IMG/VR virus record: IMGVR_UViG_3300027822_000029
Span: 1-32,762 of that record
Strand: one strand, 5' to 3'
From: a virus
Length of the DNA: 32,762 nt
The notes beneath the pieces are model-generated. The model made no database searches, was not told where the DNA came from, and was given only the letters and a program-made list of their open reading frames with translations. Each line of letters starts with the position of its first letter. Within the stretch, counting starts at the first letter, position 1. Positions 15,440-24,750 of the stretch are shown here, piece by piece. A program made the position numbers and the translations under genes.

Positions 15440-18400
15440 TGAGTGATCTTAGGGATAGGCCTGGGACTGATTCAGGGACATCTATAGACAGGTATAACCG
15501 CGGCGTTACAATAGAACCGTCAATTGAAAGCATAATGGCACAAGCCGCGAGTGGAGGGTATACTCCTGATGCAGAAGCCAGAGGTGTACCAATCCAGAAT
15601 GTAGAACAAGAACTTCCAGAAGTAGATAAAGAGCCTTTTAACTTACAGAATTACATAATGGAAGAGGCAATGAGGAAGGAGACAACTCCTCTTTTTACCT
15701 CTCAGGAAGAAGTAGATCAAAGTGACAGATTCACTGAGTTTGTAAGCAATCCTTTTATCCAGAATAAAATCCTTAATTCTGGGAATCCAGAGGAAGAACT
15801 CGCAAAAGCTTTTAATATTTTTGCTCTATCTGAAGAGTTAAATCTATCACAGGAAACAGTTTATAGAAATTATAGCACGATAGGTGATACTTATTTTGGT
15901 GAAGGCGGCACAGAGATTTCTCGAAAAGAAAAGAGAAAGTTATTCTGGAAAGCTGGACAGATGAATTATGAACAGGGCTTACTTGCTTATAAAGAAATGA
16001 CACAAGGCTTAAATGATGAAGAACGCCAGAGGTATGAAGATATAACGGCTATGATGCCTCAATTTAATATAGACAGAAAAGATATCCCTGAAGTGTTTCA
16101 GCATGCTTTACTCTCTAACCTTCCAATGATGATTGAGTCAGGGCTTGAAGGGATGGAAGAATCCTTGGCGACAGGGCTTGGCACAGCTGCCGTAGGAGCT
16201 GTTGGAGGATCGGCCGTTCCTGTCCTTGGTACTGGCGTAGGAGCTGCCGGCGGGTTTTCAACAGGGTTTGCTGTCGCAAAGACTTTTTATACAACAGATG
16301 CTATAAAGCGAATGACTGCAGGGCATACGTATATGAAGTTGAAAGCTATGGAAGGTGTAAATGGAGAGAAGATATCTGATGATGTAATCAGGAATGTTTC
16401 AGAAATATCTGGAGCCTTGTCTGCTGTCGCTGAAGTTGCTGGACTTGCTGCTCTCTTCACTGGAATCCCAGGGCTAAAAAATATCGTATCAGGGGCCATA
16501 AAGAATGGCCCTAAGATAATAACAGACACAATGCTTGGCCAGTGGGGAATGAAATTCATGGGCCATCTAACTGGCGCTGCAATCTCTGAGAACGTTGAAG
16601 AGTACACACAGTTTGGGATTGAAATGGCTGCAGAAAATGTTGCGATTGCATTATCTGATAATCCTGATGTCTTTAAATATACAAGGACTACACCGGAAGA
16701 GGTTGTAGATGAACTAAAAGCCACATGGCTTCCTACAACGTTACTTGCTCCATTCCTTGCTTTAGGACCTGCTGCTTTTCAAGCAGGATCGAATCAGGCA
16801 AAACTTATGGAGGATGTAAACCAGGCAGCAAGAGAAGCTGTAGCACTTGCCGGAGATGAAGGGGCAAGCGTAGAAAAGGCAATGCAGATTTTTAAAGATG
16901 ATCCGAGAGTTTCAATACTTTCAGACAAAAAACTTCTTAAAGTAATGGGGACTACAGAAGAAAGAGCCACTTTTTATAATTCATTAAGCAAAGACCCTGA
17001 GAATATAGATGTCAATTTAAGCGAGCTTTATGAGGATGAGGTTGATGCCGAATATGTTAAATATGTTGAGGGGATAGAGGAAGGGAAGACTCCAAAAACA
17101 AAAGAACAGTTTGAACAAGGATACTTATCTGCTCAAGGCCGAAGCGTTCCAGTCCGAGATTTTTCTACAGAACAAATAGGCTGGATGTATTCAAACAGAC
17201 AGAGAGAATATAGAGAAGCTGTGGCAAAGGGTATGGACCCTGATCCGTTGCCAACAATTGCAAAATACCAAGAACAGTTTGCTGATGCCAGTGAAATCTA
17301 TTCAGTTTTAAATAAGAAAAGTAAAACAGCAGAAACCCTTTCAAGAATGCAAGAAGCAAAAGATTCTCTGCAGCAGATGAGTGAAGAAGTTCCGGGCCAA
17401 ATCCCGGGTGTAATTGAAGATGCATTAAGGGTGATGCAGAGCAATATAGATTCTGCAAGAGAGGCTGCTGGACAATTGGTTGCTAACGCCGAAGGCGAAG
17501 CTGTTATTTATAAAGGGCCTGAAGCGTACACAACAAAAGATATTGAGCTTATAAATAATCGCAAGATACAAGAAATACAGAGGCAAATAAAAGAAATAGA
17601 AGAAGCTAAAAAGAGTTCTGAGGTCTCTCCAGTAATGGAGATGCAGGCAAATGAAAGGATGCTTGAACTTGAAGAGCGGATTATAAACCTCGAGAGAGAG
17701 AAAAAAGATATAGATTATTTCCTTCGCCAGCAGTTTTATAATCAGAGAAAAGCCGCTGAATACCTTGATAAAGCCAAAGAGCGTTCAGGTAGAATAAATA
17801 AGATTCTTGCGAAGAAGAACGACCCTGAGTTTATTAAAGATCTGTCTGATGCAGGAGCTGATGCGGTTTATGATGAGATAGTTGAACTTGAATCATCAGA
17901 CCTTGGAGCAAAGGATGTCCCGCTGGATATCGTTGCTCTGCTCGGCCTTGATGAGGAGCAGCTTAATGAGGCTGTTAAGACCAGGAATGCCTTTAAGCTT
18001 GTGTGGCGAAGAGCTTTTGAGATGGCAAATATTGAGAAAAAACTTGACATGGCCCTTGGCCAGCAGATGAAGGCCTATCAGAGCCAACAGGCTCGTAGAG
18101 TGGACTCTTTGCTTGCACAAATAAAGAAGCCTTTAGGAAAAATCTCTCCCAGGAGACAGGACCAGATTAGAACAGCCCAAGCACTTGTAGGCCTTAAAAC
18201 TTCTGAAGAAATCAATTACAGCAGGATTACTGAAGAAATCAAAAAGATAATGGATAGTGAAACCAAGAGGATTGCTAAGTCTCATCAAGGATATTTTGTC
18301 AGCATAATGAATAGAGTCTTGAGAGACGCTGAAGATTTGCGATTGCTTGAAGGCGAGATGCCTGAAGGTGTAAATGCTATTTTTAATAATCCTGAAGAAA

Positions 18401-20742
18401 TGCCATCAAGCAAGAGGGCCTGGAACTGGAAAGTTATGGTTAGGGATGCTGTCGCGACCGCAGCTACAATGGATGTTGATACTGAATCATCAAATATGGC
18501 TGCAGTAGAAACTCTTGCGGCCCTTGATGAGCTGGACCTTACAAATGCAGAGGACGATATTGTCTGGAATAATATTATCGACACTACTGTAAAAATAGCA
18601 GAAACAGCCCTCGAAAATGCAACTGTTACAGATTACACAAAAGAGGCTTTTAAAGATCAGATTGACGCGGTCATGGCAGAATATGAAGTTACTGAAGGCA
18701 AAGAAAAAACCCTTCGTTCAGTAGAAACCCTTGAGGCAACAAAAGCTTTAGTTGATTTTCTACGATATGCCGGCAAGGTTGAGGTTGAACAGATGAGGAC
18801 TGAGGTTGATGTAAAAAGTTCTTTGGCTTCTTCTCTTATTAATAATACTGTGGGATATACTCAGGAGGGGATTAAAGCTGGAATTGATCCGAATGAATCA
18901 TCTAATTTCAAAAAGAACAGACACGCTGCAGCAGGAACGTTTAAGCATCCAGGAGCATTTTTCCGTGAACTTGGTGGAGAAGCCCTGCAAGAAATGTATG
19001 TAACTGAATCAAGATATCTGGCTAATAAGAAAGAGATAGAGATAAAGAGACGCAGCGAAGCCATTCATAAAAAAATGGCTGATTACGGGATAAAGCTGAA
19101 AGATTTTCAGGAAACTGTGGAGCTTGGAGGCCGGCAGGTCCCCCTTCAGGAGCGTATGGGAATCTACCTCGCTACAAAGGATAAAAGGACATTCGATTCT
19201 CTGGTAGACACTAATGTGATAACAAGAGAGATCGGGAATAATATTACTGATAATCTAACAGAAAATGAGATGAAATTGGCAGATGCAATTGGAGAGGATT
19301 TTCTTGAAGCTTGGGAGCGGATGTCTCCGGTATATATGGCTACAAAGAAGAAGGCTCTTGGTAGAATCCTGAATTACCTGCCGATTATGAGAAAATATAT
19401 TGAGACGGATGATATAGAGACAAGTCTACTTGATAATATGCTGTTTGGTGACAAGACTTATGATTCTAATATATATGATAAGTTTGGCGAAACAAGACAG
19501 CTTGAAGGTTTAGATGAAAAAGCGATAGAAGAAAAAATCAATGAAGCTCAGGAAATAAGAGTTGACCTTTTTGATATGTGGTCAGACACTGTTCACAAGC
19601 AAGAACATTATATTGCTTCTGCAGAGCAAGTTGCCATAATGGATAATGGCTTAGGTGGATCAGCGCAACGATCAATAGAAAAGAAATATGGAAGTAAGGT
19701 TTATCGCCAAGCAAAAGACTATGTTAAGCATTATGCGAACCCGGCAATGATACATGGATCAACTTGGCTGGACAAAGCCGCGAGGACCCTTAGAGGGAAT
19801 GTTACCTTCGGACACTTGGCCGCTTCTCCATCAATAGTCTGGAGACAGGGATTATCAGGACCTCTATATATGATGTACGTAAGCCCTGGAGAATACTTTG
19901 GATCAATGGCACAGTTCTGGGCCCATCCAATCAATTCAATGAAGTGGATGAAAGAAAATATGCCTTATATTATTAAATCTGGTGTAGGGTTTGACCTTAT
20001 AAATACCAGGGTAGAAAATGCAAAAGGCGCTGCGGCAGTTAAGCGAAAGATACAAGATGCTGGAATGTTTGGGATTACGCTTGCTGACCAAGTGACAAAA
20101 GCCATAGGAGCTAAAGCCGTTTACAATCAGGATGTAGGGCTATACGGTCATGACCAGGCTGTTAAGAACGCTATCAAAGTTACAGATATTACTCAGCCAA
20201 CTTCTGACAGGACCGCTCTGCCCGATGCCTACCGGCATGGGGCCATATTCGATTGGGCCTTAATGTATCAGCAGCAACCATTGAAGATACTAAATCTTAT
20301 GACATATGAGATGAAGAATAAGGCAATGGACATAAAATATGATTCTGATGCCATAGGGAACATGATCTATGGTAGTATAGCTATTATGACATCAATGGCT
20401 GGGATTTGGATATTAAAGAACCGTAAGCTTCCAGAGACTCCGGGAGATATTGCTGAAATAATGCTATTAGGAGTTGTTGGTGATATTCCGGTTATTGGTA
20501 GGGAAATGATAAATGGGGCTACTGGAAGATATTCAGGGCCGTCAGCAGCATTTGATTTCGCCAGAGCTATTGGAAAGCTTGCTTCAGATGCTCCTGCGAA
20601 AGATAAGTTAGATGCAGCATTTTTCGATATTGGGCCGGCGTTTACAGGAGTTAATCCGGGAAACTCTGTGCAGAATGTTTTAGATTATATGGATACAGGC
20701 GCGATAGGAGAGGTACTTGTCGGCGGCCAATGGGGGGAATAA
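15439..20742 (+). CDS. Giant ejection (internal virion) protein C, gp16-like (1767 aa)
   Basis: This is the largest gene in the window. Residues about 235-290 are a Gly/Ala-rich hydrophobic stretch (GLGTAAVGAVGGSAVPVLGT) with a second at about 330-355, suited to membrane insertion. Residues about 380-400 hold the ISENVEEYTQFGIEMAAENV pattern seen in large phage virion proteins. A long coiled-coil region follows (about 690-900), and a single strong hydrophobic segment lies near 1640-1662 (MIYGSIAIMTSMAGIWIL). T7 gp16 has a lytic transglycosylase domain; I see none here. It would be the inner-membrane ejectosome channel. Identified by size, position and features; the C-terminal half has no recognised family. 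Confidence 0.65.
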   Translation: MSDLRDRPGTDSGTSIDRYNRGVTIEPSIESIMAQAASGGYTPDAEARGVPIQNVEQELPEVDKEPFNLQNYIMEEAMRKETTPLFTSQEEVDQSDRFTEFVSNPFIQNKILNSGNPEEELAKAFNIFALSEELNLSQETVYRNYSTIGDTYFGEGGTEISRKEKRKLFWKAGQMNYEQGLLAYKEMTQGLNDEERQRYEDITAMMPQFNIDRKDIPEVFQHALLSNLPMMIESGLEGMEESLATGLGTAAVGAVGGSAVPVLGTGVGAAGGFSTGFAVAKTFYTTDAIKRMTAGHTYMKLKAMEGVNGEKISDDVIRNVSEISGALSAVAEVAGLAALFTGIPGLKNIVSGAIKNGPKIITDTMLGQWGMKFMGHLTGAAISENVEEYTQFGIEMAAENVAIALSDNPDVFKYTRTTPEEVVDELKATWLPTTLLAPFLALGPAAFQAGSNQAKLMEDVNQAAREAVALAGDEGASVEKAMQIFKDDPRVSILSDKKLLKVMGTTEERATFYNSLSKDPENIDVNLSELYEDEVDAEYVKYVEGIEEGKTPKTKEQFEQGYLSAQGRSVPVRDFSTEQIGWMYSNRQREYREAVAKGMDPDPLPTIAKYQEQFADASEIYSVLNKKSKTAETLSRMQEAKDSLQQMSEEVPGQIPGVIEDALRVMQSNIDSAREAAGQLVANAEGEAVIYKGPEAYTTKDIELINNRKIQEIQRQIKEIEEAKKSSEVSPVMEMQANERMLELEERIINLEREKKDIDYFLRQQFYNQRKAAEYLDKAKERSGRINKILAKKNDPEFIKDLSDAGADAVYDEIVELESSDLGAKDVPLDIVALLGLDEEQLNEAVKTRNAFKLVWRRAFEMANIEKKLDMALGQQMKAYQSQQARRVDSLLAQIKKPLGKISPRRQDQIRTAQALVGLKTSEEINYSRITEEIKKIMDSETKRIAKSHQGYFVSIMNRVLRDAEDLRLLEGEMPEGVNAIFNNPEEMPSSKRAWNWKVMVRDAVATAATMDVDTESSNMAAVETLAALDELDLTNAEDDIVWNNIIDTTVKIAETALENATVTDYTKEAFKDQIDAVMAEYEVTEGKEKTLRSVETLEATKALVDFLRYAGKVEVEQMRTEVDVKSSLASSLINNTVGYTQEGIKAGIDPNESSNFKKNRHAAAGTFKHPGAFFRELGGEALQEMYVTESRYLANKKEIEIKRRSEAIHKKMADYGIKLKDFQETVELGGRQVPLQERMGIYLATKDKRTFDSLVDTNVITREIGNNITDNLTENEMKLADAIGEDFLEAWERMSPVYMATKKKALGRILNYLPIMRKYIETDDIETSLLDNMLFGDKTYDSNIYDKFGETRQLEGLDEKAIEEKINEAQEIRVDLFDMWSDTVHKQEHYIASAEQVAIMDNGLGGSAQRSIEKKYGSKVYRQAKDYVKHYANPAMIHGSTWLDKAARTLRGNVTFGHLAASPSIVWRQGLSGPLYMMYVSPGEYFGSMAQFWAHPINSMKWMKENMPYIIKSGVGFDLINTRVENAKGAAAVKRKIQDAGMFGITLADQVTKAIGAKAVYNQDVGLYGHDQAVKNAIKVTDITQPTSDRTALPDAYRHGAIFDWALMYQQQPLKILNLMTYEMKNKAMDIKYDSDAIGNMIYGSIAIMTSMAGIWILKNRKLPETPGDIAEIMLLGVVGDIPVIGREMINGATGRYSGPSAAFDFARAIGKLASDAPAKDKLDAAFFDIGPAFTGVNPGNSVQNVLDYMDTGAIGEVLVGGQWGE

Positions 20743-23700
20743 ATGTCAGTAGGAACAGAATTAGCAATAAAAAATACGATAATATCTAGTGGGGTTACAG
20801 AGTATTCATATTCATTTAAAATCTTAAAAGAAGAGACGTTAAAAGTCACACATTTTGATATAGACGGCAATGGTACTGTACTAGTTAACCCAACTGATTA
20901 TTCTATTGAAGGTGTAGGATTAGACGCTGGGGTTGTTGTACTAACGTCCGCTTTTACTGATGGAACTTTAAGTATGGAGAGGATTGAGACATATACCACA
21001 GAAACTATAATTAAAGAAGGATCGAGGTTTCCAGCAACAGCCCTGACATATTTGACCGATAGAATTACGATGATGCTGCAGCAAATAAATGATAGAGTAG
21101 AACGAAGTATTCAAGCTCCAATTAATGAAGATTATATAAATTTTACATTCCCTTCGCTTGAGCAGAGACGGAATACATATCTTACTTTTGATGAGAATGG
21201 GGCTTTACAAGTTGAAGATGGAGCAACTCCAGATGCATATTTTGGTAATTACCCGTTTAATAAGGGTGATATTATTCAGTATTATACAGAGGCTTTAGGT
21301 GGGCGCTTTTATATTTCTCTACAAACCGATAACCAAGGACATATTCCATCGGAGAATTTAGGAGTTTGGTGGGATGAATATTCCTTTGCAGCAGAGGGTG
21401 GCCTTCCAAATTATCTTGATAATCGTTTTGCTGCAATAACAGCCGATTCTGGGTTTACCGTCACGGCTCCAAATAGTACTACACCGATAAAAGAAGGGGG
21501 AGACATCCTTCTTGAAAAGGACGCCGCTGACCGTTCCGGCACCGGAATGTATTGGACTGTTGATATCTCAGAAACAGACTTATCGTCGAAACTTCAGGTT
21601 TCTTTTAATCTGAAAAGTAGCGATGCCGACAAATTGTCAGTTAAGGTAATGGATACTGATGCTGATCCAGACTTGACGTTATATGATGAGGTTGTAGAAG
21701 ATGTGGCTGAATACAATTCAGTTTCAGAGATTTACAGTTTCAATCGGATATTTGATACTAATCAGAACAATACTCTTAAGGTTCTGATTTACTGTAACTC
21801 TACGAGTGCGCTTGTCGCTTCGTGGAATTTGAGTGATGTATCGCTTGGAGCTCCGTTCTACTATACAGCACCTTCAACAGGAGACAAAGCTGGTACTTAT
21901 AAATGGTGGGGAGGGATTGACCTTCCAGATACAGCGCATCTTTATGCTTCTGGGCCTGCTGTAGAACAGGCTGATTATCCTGATTTATATTCAGCTATTG
22001 GCCATAGATGGAATGAAGAAAGACAGAACGCGGGATGGGCTGATGTTTCAAGTGGAACGACCTTTTACCCTGGGCCGAGTAGTCAGAATTATCTTCGTGA
22101 AGCTTTACCTCCAATTGAGTTTACAGATTCAGAAGTTGACTTTGCAGGTGATAGGCTCGACCTTACAGGATTGATTGATACCACAATGTTAGAAGCACTT
22201 CGGAATGGAATGCCAATGCAGTTGAAGCTTGTTAGTGGAACACTTCCTACAGGGTTGTCTGAACAGACTTATTATGTTGCAACTTATGTATCAGGTCTTG
22301 TGAGGTTTTTCACAACAGAGGCCGAGGCAATTGCCGAGACTCCATATGTAAGTATTAGTGATGCAGGCTCAGGAACCTTCCAACTTATTCAGGTCGGTGG
22401 ATATCTTGATGATGCTTTAGAGGCACACACACATGGAACATCTCCTTCCTCTACAGGTGTTGGAGTAATTCAGGCAGGTTCACAAGGTGAAACTTCAACG
22501 CCTACAATCAAAACAGGAGATGTTAGCGAAGCAACAACTTCAAACGAAACCCGTGGTCAAACCGCTTACTTGACGTTAATAGTCAGGGCTATAGATGTCC
22601 GTTCAGTAGAACTCATGAAACTACAGACCAACCGTGAAGATGCGGGCGAGAAGTTCGACAGCTATAAAGCTCCTGACGCAAATGGTCTTGGAAAATATAG
22701 TAGTTTAGTTTTTGATAGTTCATTTACTCATAACTGGTCAGACTATCCAGAATTACTTGCAATAGGGGCAACTGACCTTGCAATGTATATTACTGATAAT
22801 GGCGACGGAACTTTCAACATGCGAGATTTGAGTTATGACACAGGGTGGGTAAATAGAACTGATTGGACAGATAAACAAATAACTATTGCTCATAACCTTG
22901 GTTTTAATATTAGTGATTTAGATATACAAATAGTTTTTTCATCTGACGGAACAGATGGCAATGCTGTTAAAGAGGGTATTTTTGGTAGAGTGTATGCTTC
23001 CGCTACGCCTATCAATCAACATCTTGGCGTGAGCTATTTTGAAATCAATACAAATAGCTTAACATTACAGACTGCTGTAGATGGAGTTCGCTTTATAGGA
23101 GCTGCTGGAAATGAAATAGTTTTAGGCAGTTCTACTTCTTACTATTACAGAATAATAGTAACACGTAAAGATGCACCACAAGAAGGCACTTATGCCTATC
23201 TCCGCACAAAGTCATTATCACAGGTAATACTTGCAGAGATTAACTCTCAGGATGGTTACAATGGCTCAGTCTACCGTCCAACAGTTCAGGATATTTCCGC
23301 AGCTGATAAAACTACAAGTCTTGATCAATTTCTCTCAACAGGCTCAAGCCCAAAGCTTGACGGTTGGAGAATTAAGGTTACATGGAAAGATGGTGATGCT
23401 ACTTATGCTCATAAGTTTACTTCAAGTTTAAATCTCGCTAATGAATATGTTGACCTTCCTGCAGGAGATAATTCAGCAACCTTCGCATGGTGTGGCTATG
23501 GTTCAGGTGGTTTGACGCTTGTCAAAGATGAAGTTAACAGTCAGTGGATTGTTGAGACTGAAGGATGTTTTGATAAAGGGGAAAACGTAGGAGGAGCGTC
23601 TTTCAGTCAATGGGTAAATAGAGTTTTAATGAATAAAGGGACTCAGGCTGTCAGTAGTTCTTCAGAAGTTGTAACATTTCCTATTCCGTTTCATACTGTT

Positions 23701-23865
23701 AATGCAATTATTCCAACAGCTATACATGAGATAGCTGGAAGAATGATTTCTGTTGTTTCAAAAGTTGTAACAGGAATGACCATAAATGCAACGGTTTATG
23801 ATGGGTCAAACGACACAACAGGAAGTGATGCGTATTGGACAGCCACTGGCGAATGGAGAGATTAG
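20743..23865 (+). CDS. Tail fibre with T7 gp17-like N-terminus (1040 aa)
   Basis: Residues 1-130 match the T7 tail-fibre attachment domain (IISSGVTEYSYSFKILKEETLKVTHFD, DYSIEGVGLDAGVVVLT, then FPATALTYLTDRITMMLQQINDRVERSIQAP). A collar-like piece (EQADYPDLYSAIGHRW) lies near 407-425, and a repeated YPEL/HNLGFNISDLDIQIVFSSDG-type fragment near 665-735. The last 130 residues resemble the gp53-like fibre tip (VVTFPIPFHTVNAIIPTAIH to YWTATGEWRD). It binds the host surface. There is no obvious depolymerase motif. It follows the giant ejection protein with no gap. Confidence 0.85.
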   Translation: MSVGTELAIKNTIISSGVTEYSYSFKILKEETLKVTHFDIDGNGTVLVNPTDYSIEGVGLDAGVVVLTSAFTDGTLSMERIETYTTETIIKEGSRFPATALTYLTDRITMMLQQINDRVERSIQAPINEDYINFTFPSLEQRRNTYLTFDENGALQVEDGATPDAYFGNYPFNKGDIIQYYTEALGGRFYISLQTDNQGHIPSENLGVWWDEYSFAAEGGLPNYLDNRFAAITADSGFTVTAPNSTTPIKEGGDILLEKDAADRSGTGMYWTVDISETDLSSKLQVSFNLKSSDADKLSVKVMDTDADPDLTLYDEVVEDVAEYNSVSEIYSFNRIFDTNQNNTLKVLIYCNSTSALVASWNLSDVSLGAPFYYTAPSTGDKAGTYKWWGGIDLPDTAHLYASGPAVEQADYPDLYSAIGHRWNEERQNAGWADVSSGTTFYPGPSSQNYLREALPPIEFTDSEVDFAGDRLDLTGLIDTTMLEALRNGMPMQLKLVSGTLPTGLSEQTYYVATYVSGLVRFFTTEAEAIAETPYVSISDAGSGTFQLIQVGGYLDDALEAHTHGTSPSSTGVGVIQAGSQGETSTPTIKTGDVSEATTSNETRGQTAYLTLIVRAIDVRSVELMKLQTNREDAGEKFDSYKAPDANGLGKYSSLVFDSSFTHNWSDYPELLAIGATDLAMYITDNGDGTFNMRDLSYDTGWVNRTDWTDKQITIAHNLGFNISDLDIQIVFSSDGTDGNAVKEGIFGRVYASATPINQHLGVSYFEINTNSLTLQTAVDGVRFIGAAGNEIVLGSSTSYYYRIIVTRKDAPQEGTYAYLRTKSLSQVILAEINSQDGYNGSVYRPTVQDISAADKTTSLDQFLSTGSSPKLDGWRIKVTWKDGDATYAHKFTSSLNLANEYVDLPAGDNSATFAWCGYGSGGLTLVKDEVNSQWIVETEGCFDKGENVGGASFSQWVNRVLMNKGTQAVSSSSEVVTFPIPFHTVNAIIPTAIHEIAGRMISVVSKVVTGMTINATVYDGSNDTTGSDAYWTATGEWRD

Positions 23866-23882
23866 ATAAAAGGAGGCCAAAA

Positions 23883-24638
23883 ATGGCAAAACCAAAAAGA
23901 GATGAAAGGGGGTGTTTTATAAAAGGGGCCGTTCCTGCAAATAAAATAATACTTAATAAACAGATGTTACAGAATTTATATAAAGTTTATGGGTCGGTTA
24001 TGATAGCCAGAAAATTAAAAGTGAGCCAACAAATTGTATTAAGATGTTTACATGAATATAAGATCCCTATAAAGCCATCGCCGGAAAAATTACCAGCTTA
24101 TCATATTGCTGCCTTGCACGTATCAAAAACAAAACCCGCTTGGAATAAAGGGAAAACAAAAAAAACGAACGCAACTTTATTGCAAATGTCCAAAAAATTA
24201 GAAGGAAGTAATAATAAAGCTTGGAAAGCAGAATTACATACTGATGAAAAAATATTATGCAAATGTGGCTGCGGAGAAGTAATAGATAAATATGATAAAA
24301 AAGGGAGGCTTCGATATTATAAAAAGGGACATTGTAATGCAGGATGGTTTACAACAGAAAATATTAGCGGAGAAAATAATTATGCCTGGAAAGGCGGGGT
24401 GTCCTCTAAAGAGGAAACAGTAAGAGCCTCAAAGCAATATAAGCAATGGAGACTTTCTGTCTATAAACGAGATCATTACATATGCCAAAGCTGTGGTAGT
24501 AAAAAAGAAATTATTGCACATCATATAAAATATTTTAATGCATATCCAGAATTAAGATTTAACATAGATAATGGGATAACTTTATGTAGAAGTTGTCATC
24601 TAAAACTACATCAAAAGGAGAAAGAAAATGCCAAATAA
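23883..24638 (+). CDS. HNH homing-type endonuclease (251 aa)
   Basis: AGGAGG lies before the ATG at 23883. An N-terminal helix-turn-helix (VMIARKLKVSQQIVLRCLHEYKIP, 39-62) is followed by NUMOD3-like copies (KPAWNKGKTKK near 84, GSNNKAW near 108, GENNYAWKGG near 163) and a CKCGCG zinc site at 126-131. The C-terminal HNH domain has C201/C204, AHHI at 212-215, FNIDNG at 226-231, CRSC at 235-238 and a final H243. All catalytic positions are present. It is freestanding, between the fibre and small accessory genes, and is typical of a selfish endonuclease. It is rich in Lys and AT-rich compared with its neighbours, which suggests separate arrival. Confidence 0.9.
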   Translation: MAKPKRDERGCFIKGAVPANKIILNKQMLQNLYKVYGSVMIARKLKVSQQIVLRCLHEYKIPIKPSPEKLPAYHIAALHVSKTKPAWNKGKTKKTNATLLQMSKKLEGSNNKAWKAELHTDEKILCKCGCGEVIDKYDKKGRLRYYKKGHCNAGWFTTENISGENNYAWKGGVSSKEETVRASKQYKQWRLSVYKRDHYICQSCGSKKEIIAHHIKYFNAYPELRFNIDNGITLCRSCHLKLHQKEKENAK

Positions 24639-24750
24639 AAATGGGAAAGGGCCACGAAAACAAAGTCCAAGACCGAGTGTTAAAAAAGGAGGATTAGGCA
24701 GAGGCGGCTGCAAGACTACTAGAAAAACCGGTAGAGGAAGAAAAAAATGA
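24628..24750 (+). CDS. Very small basic protein (40 aa)
   Basis: The frame MPNKNGKGPRKQSPRPSVKK ... KTGRGRKK has AAGGAG before its ATG. It overlaps the HNH stop by 11 bases and the next start by four (ATGA), so it sits in a coupled chain. It is almost all Lys, Arg, Gly and Pro. The opening MPNKNGKGP and TGRGR ending recall short Gly/Arg phage and bacterial peptides of the MP..DGTGP...GPMTGRG type, function unknown. It may bind nucleic acid. Confidence 0.55.
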   Translation: MPNKNGKGPRKQSPRPSVKKGGLGRGGCKTTRKTGRGRKK

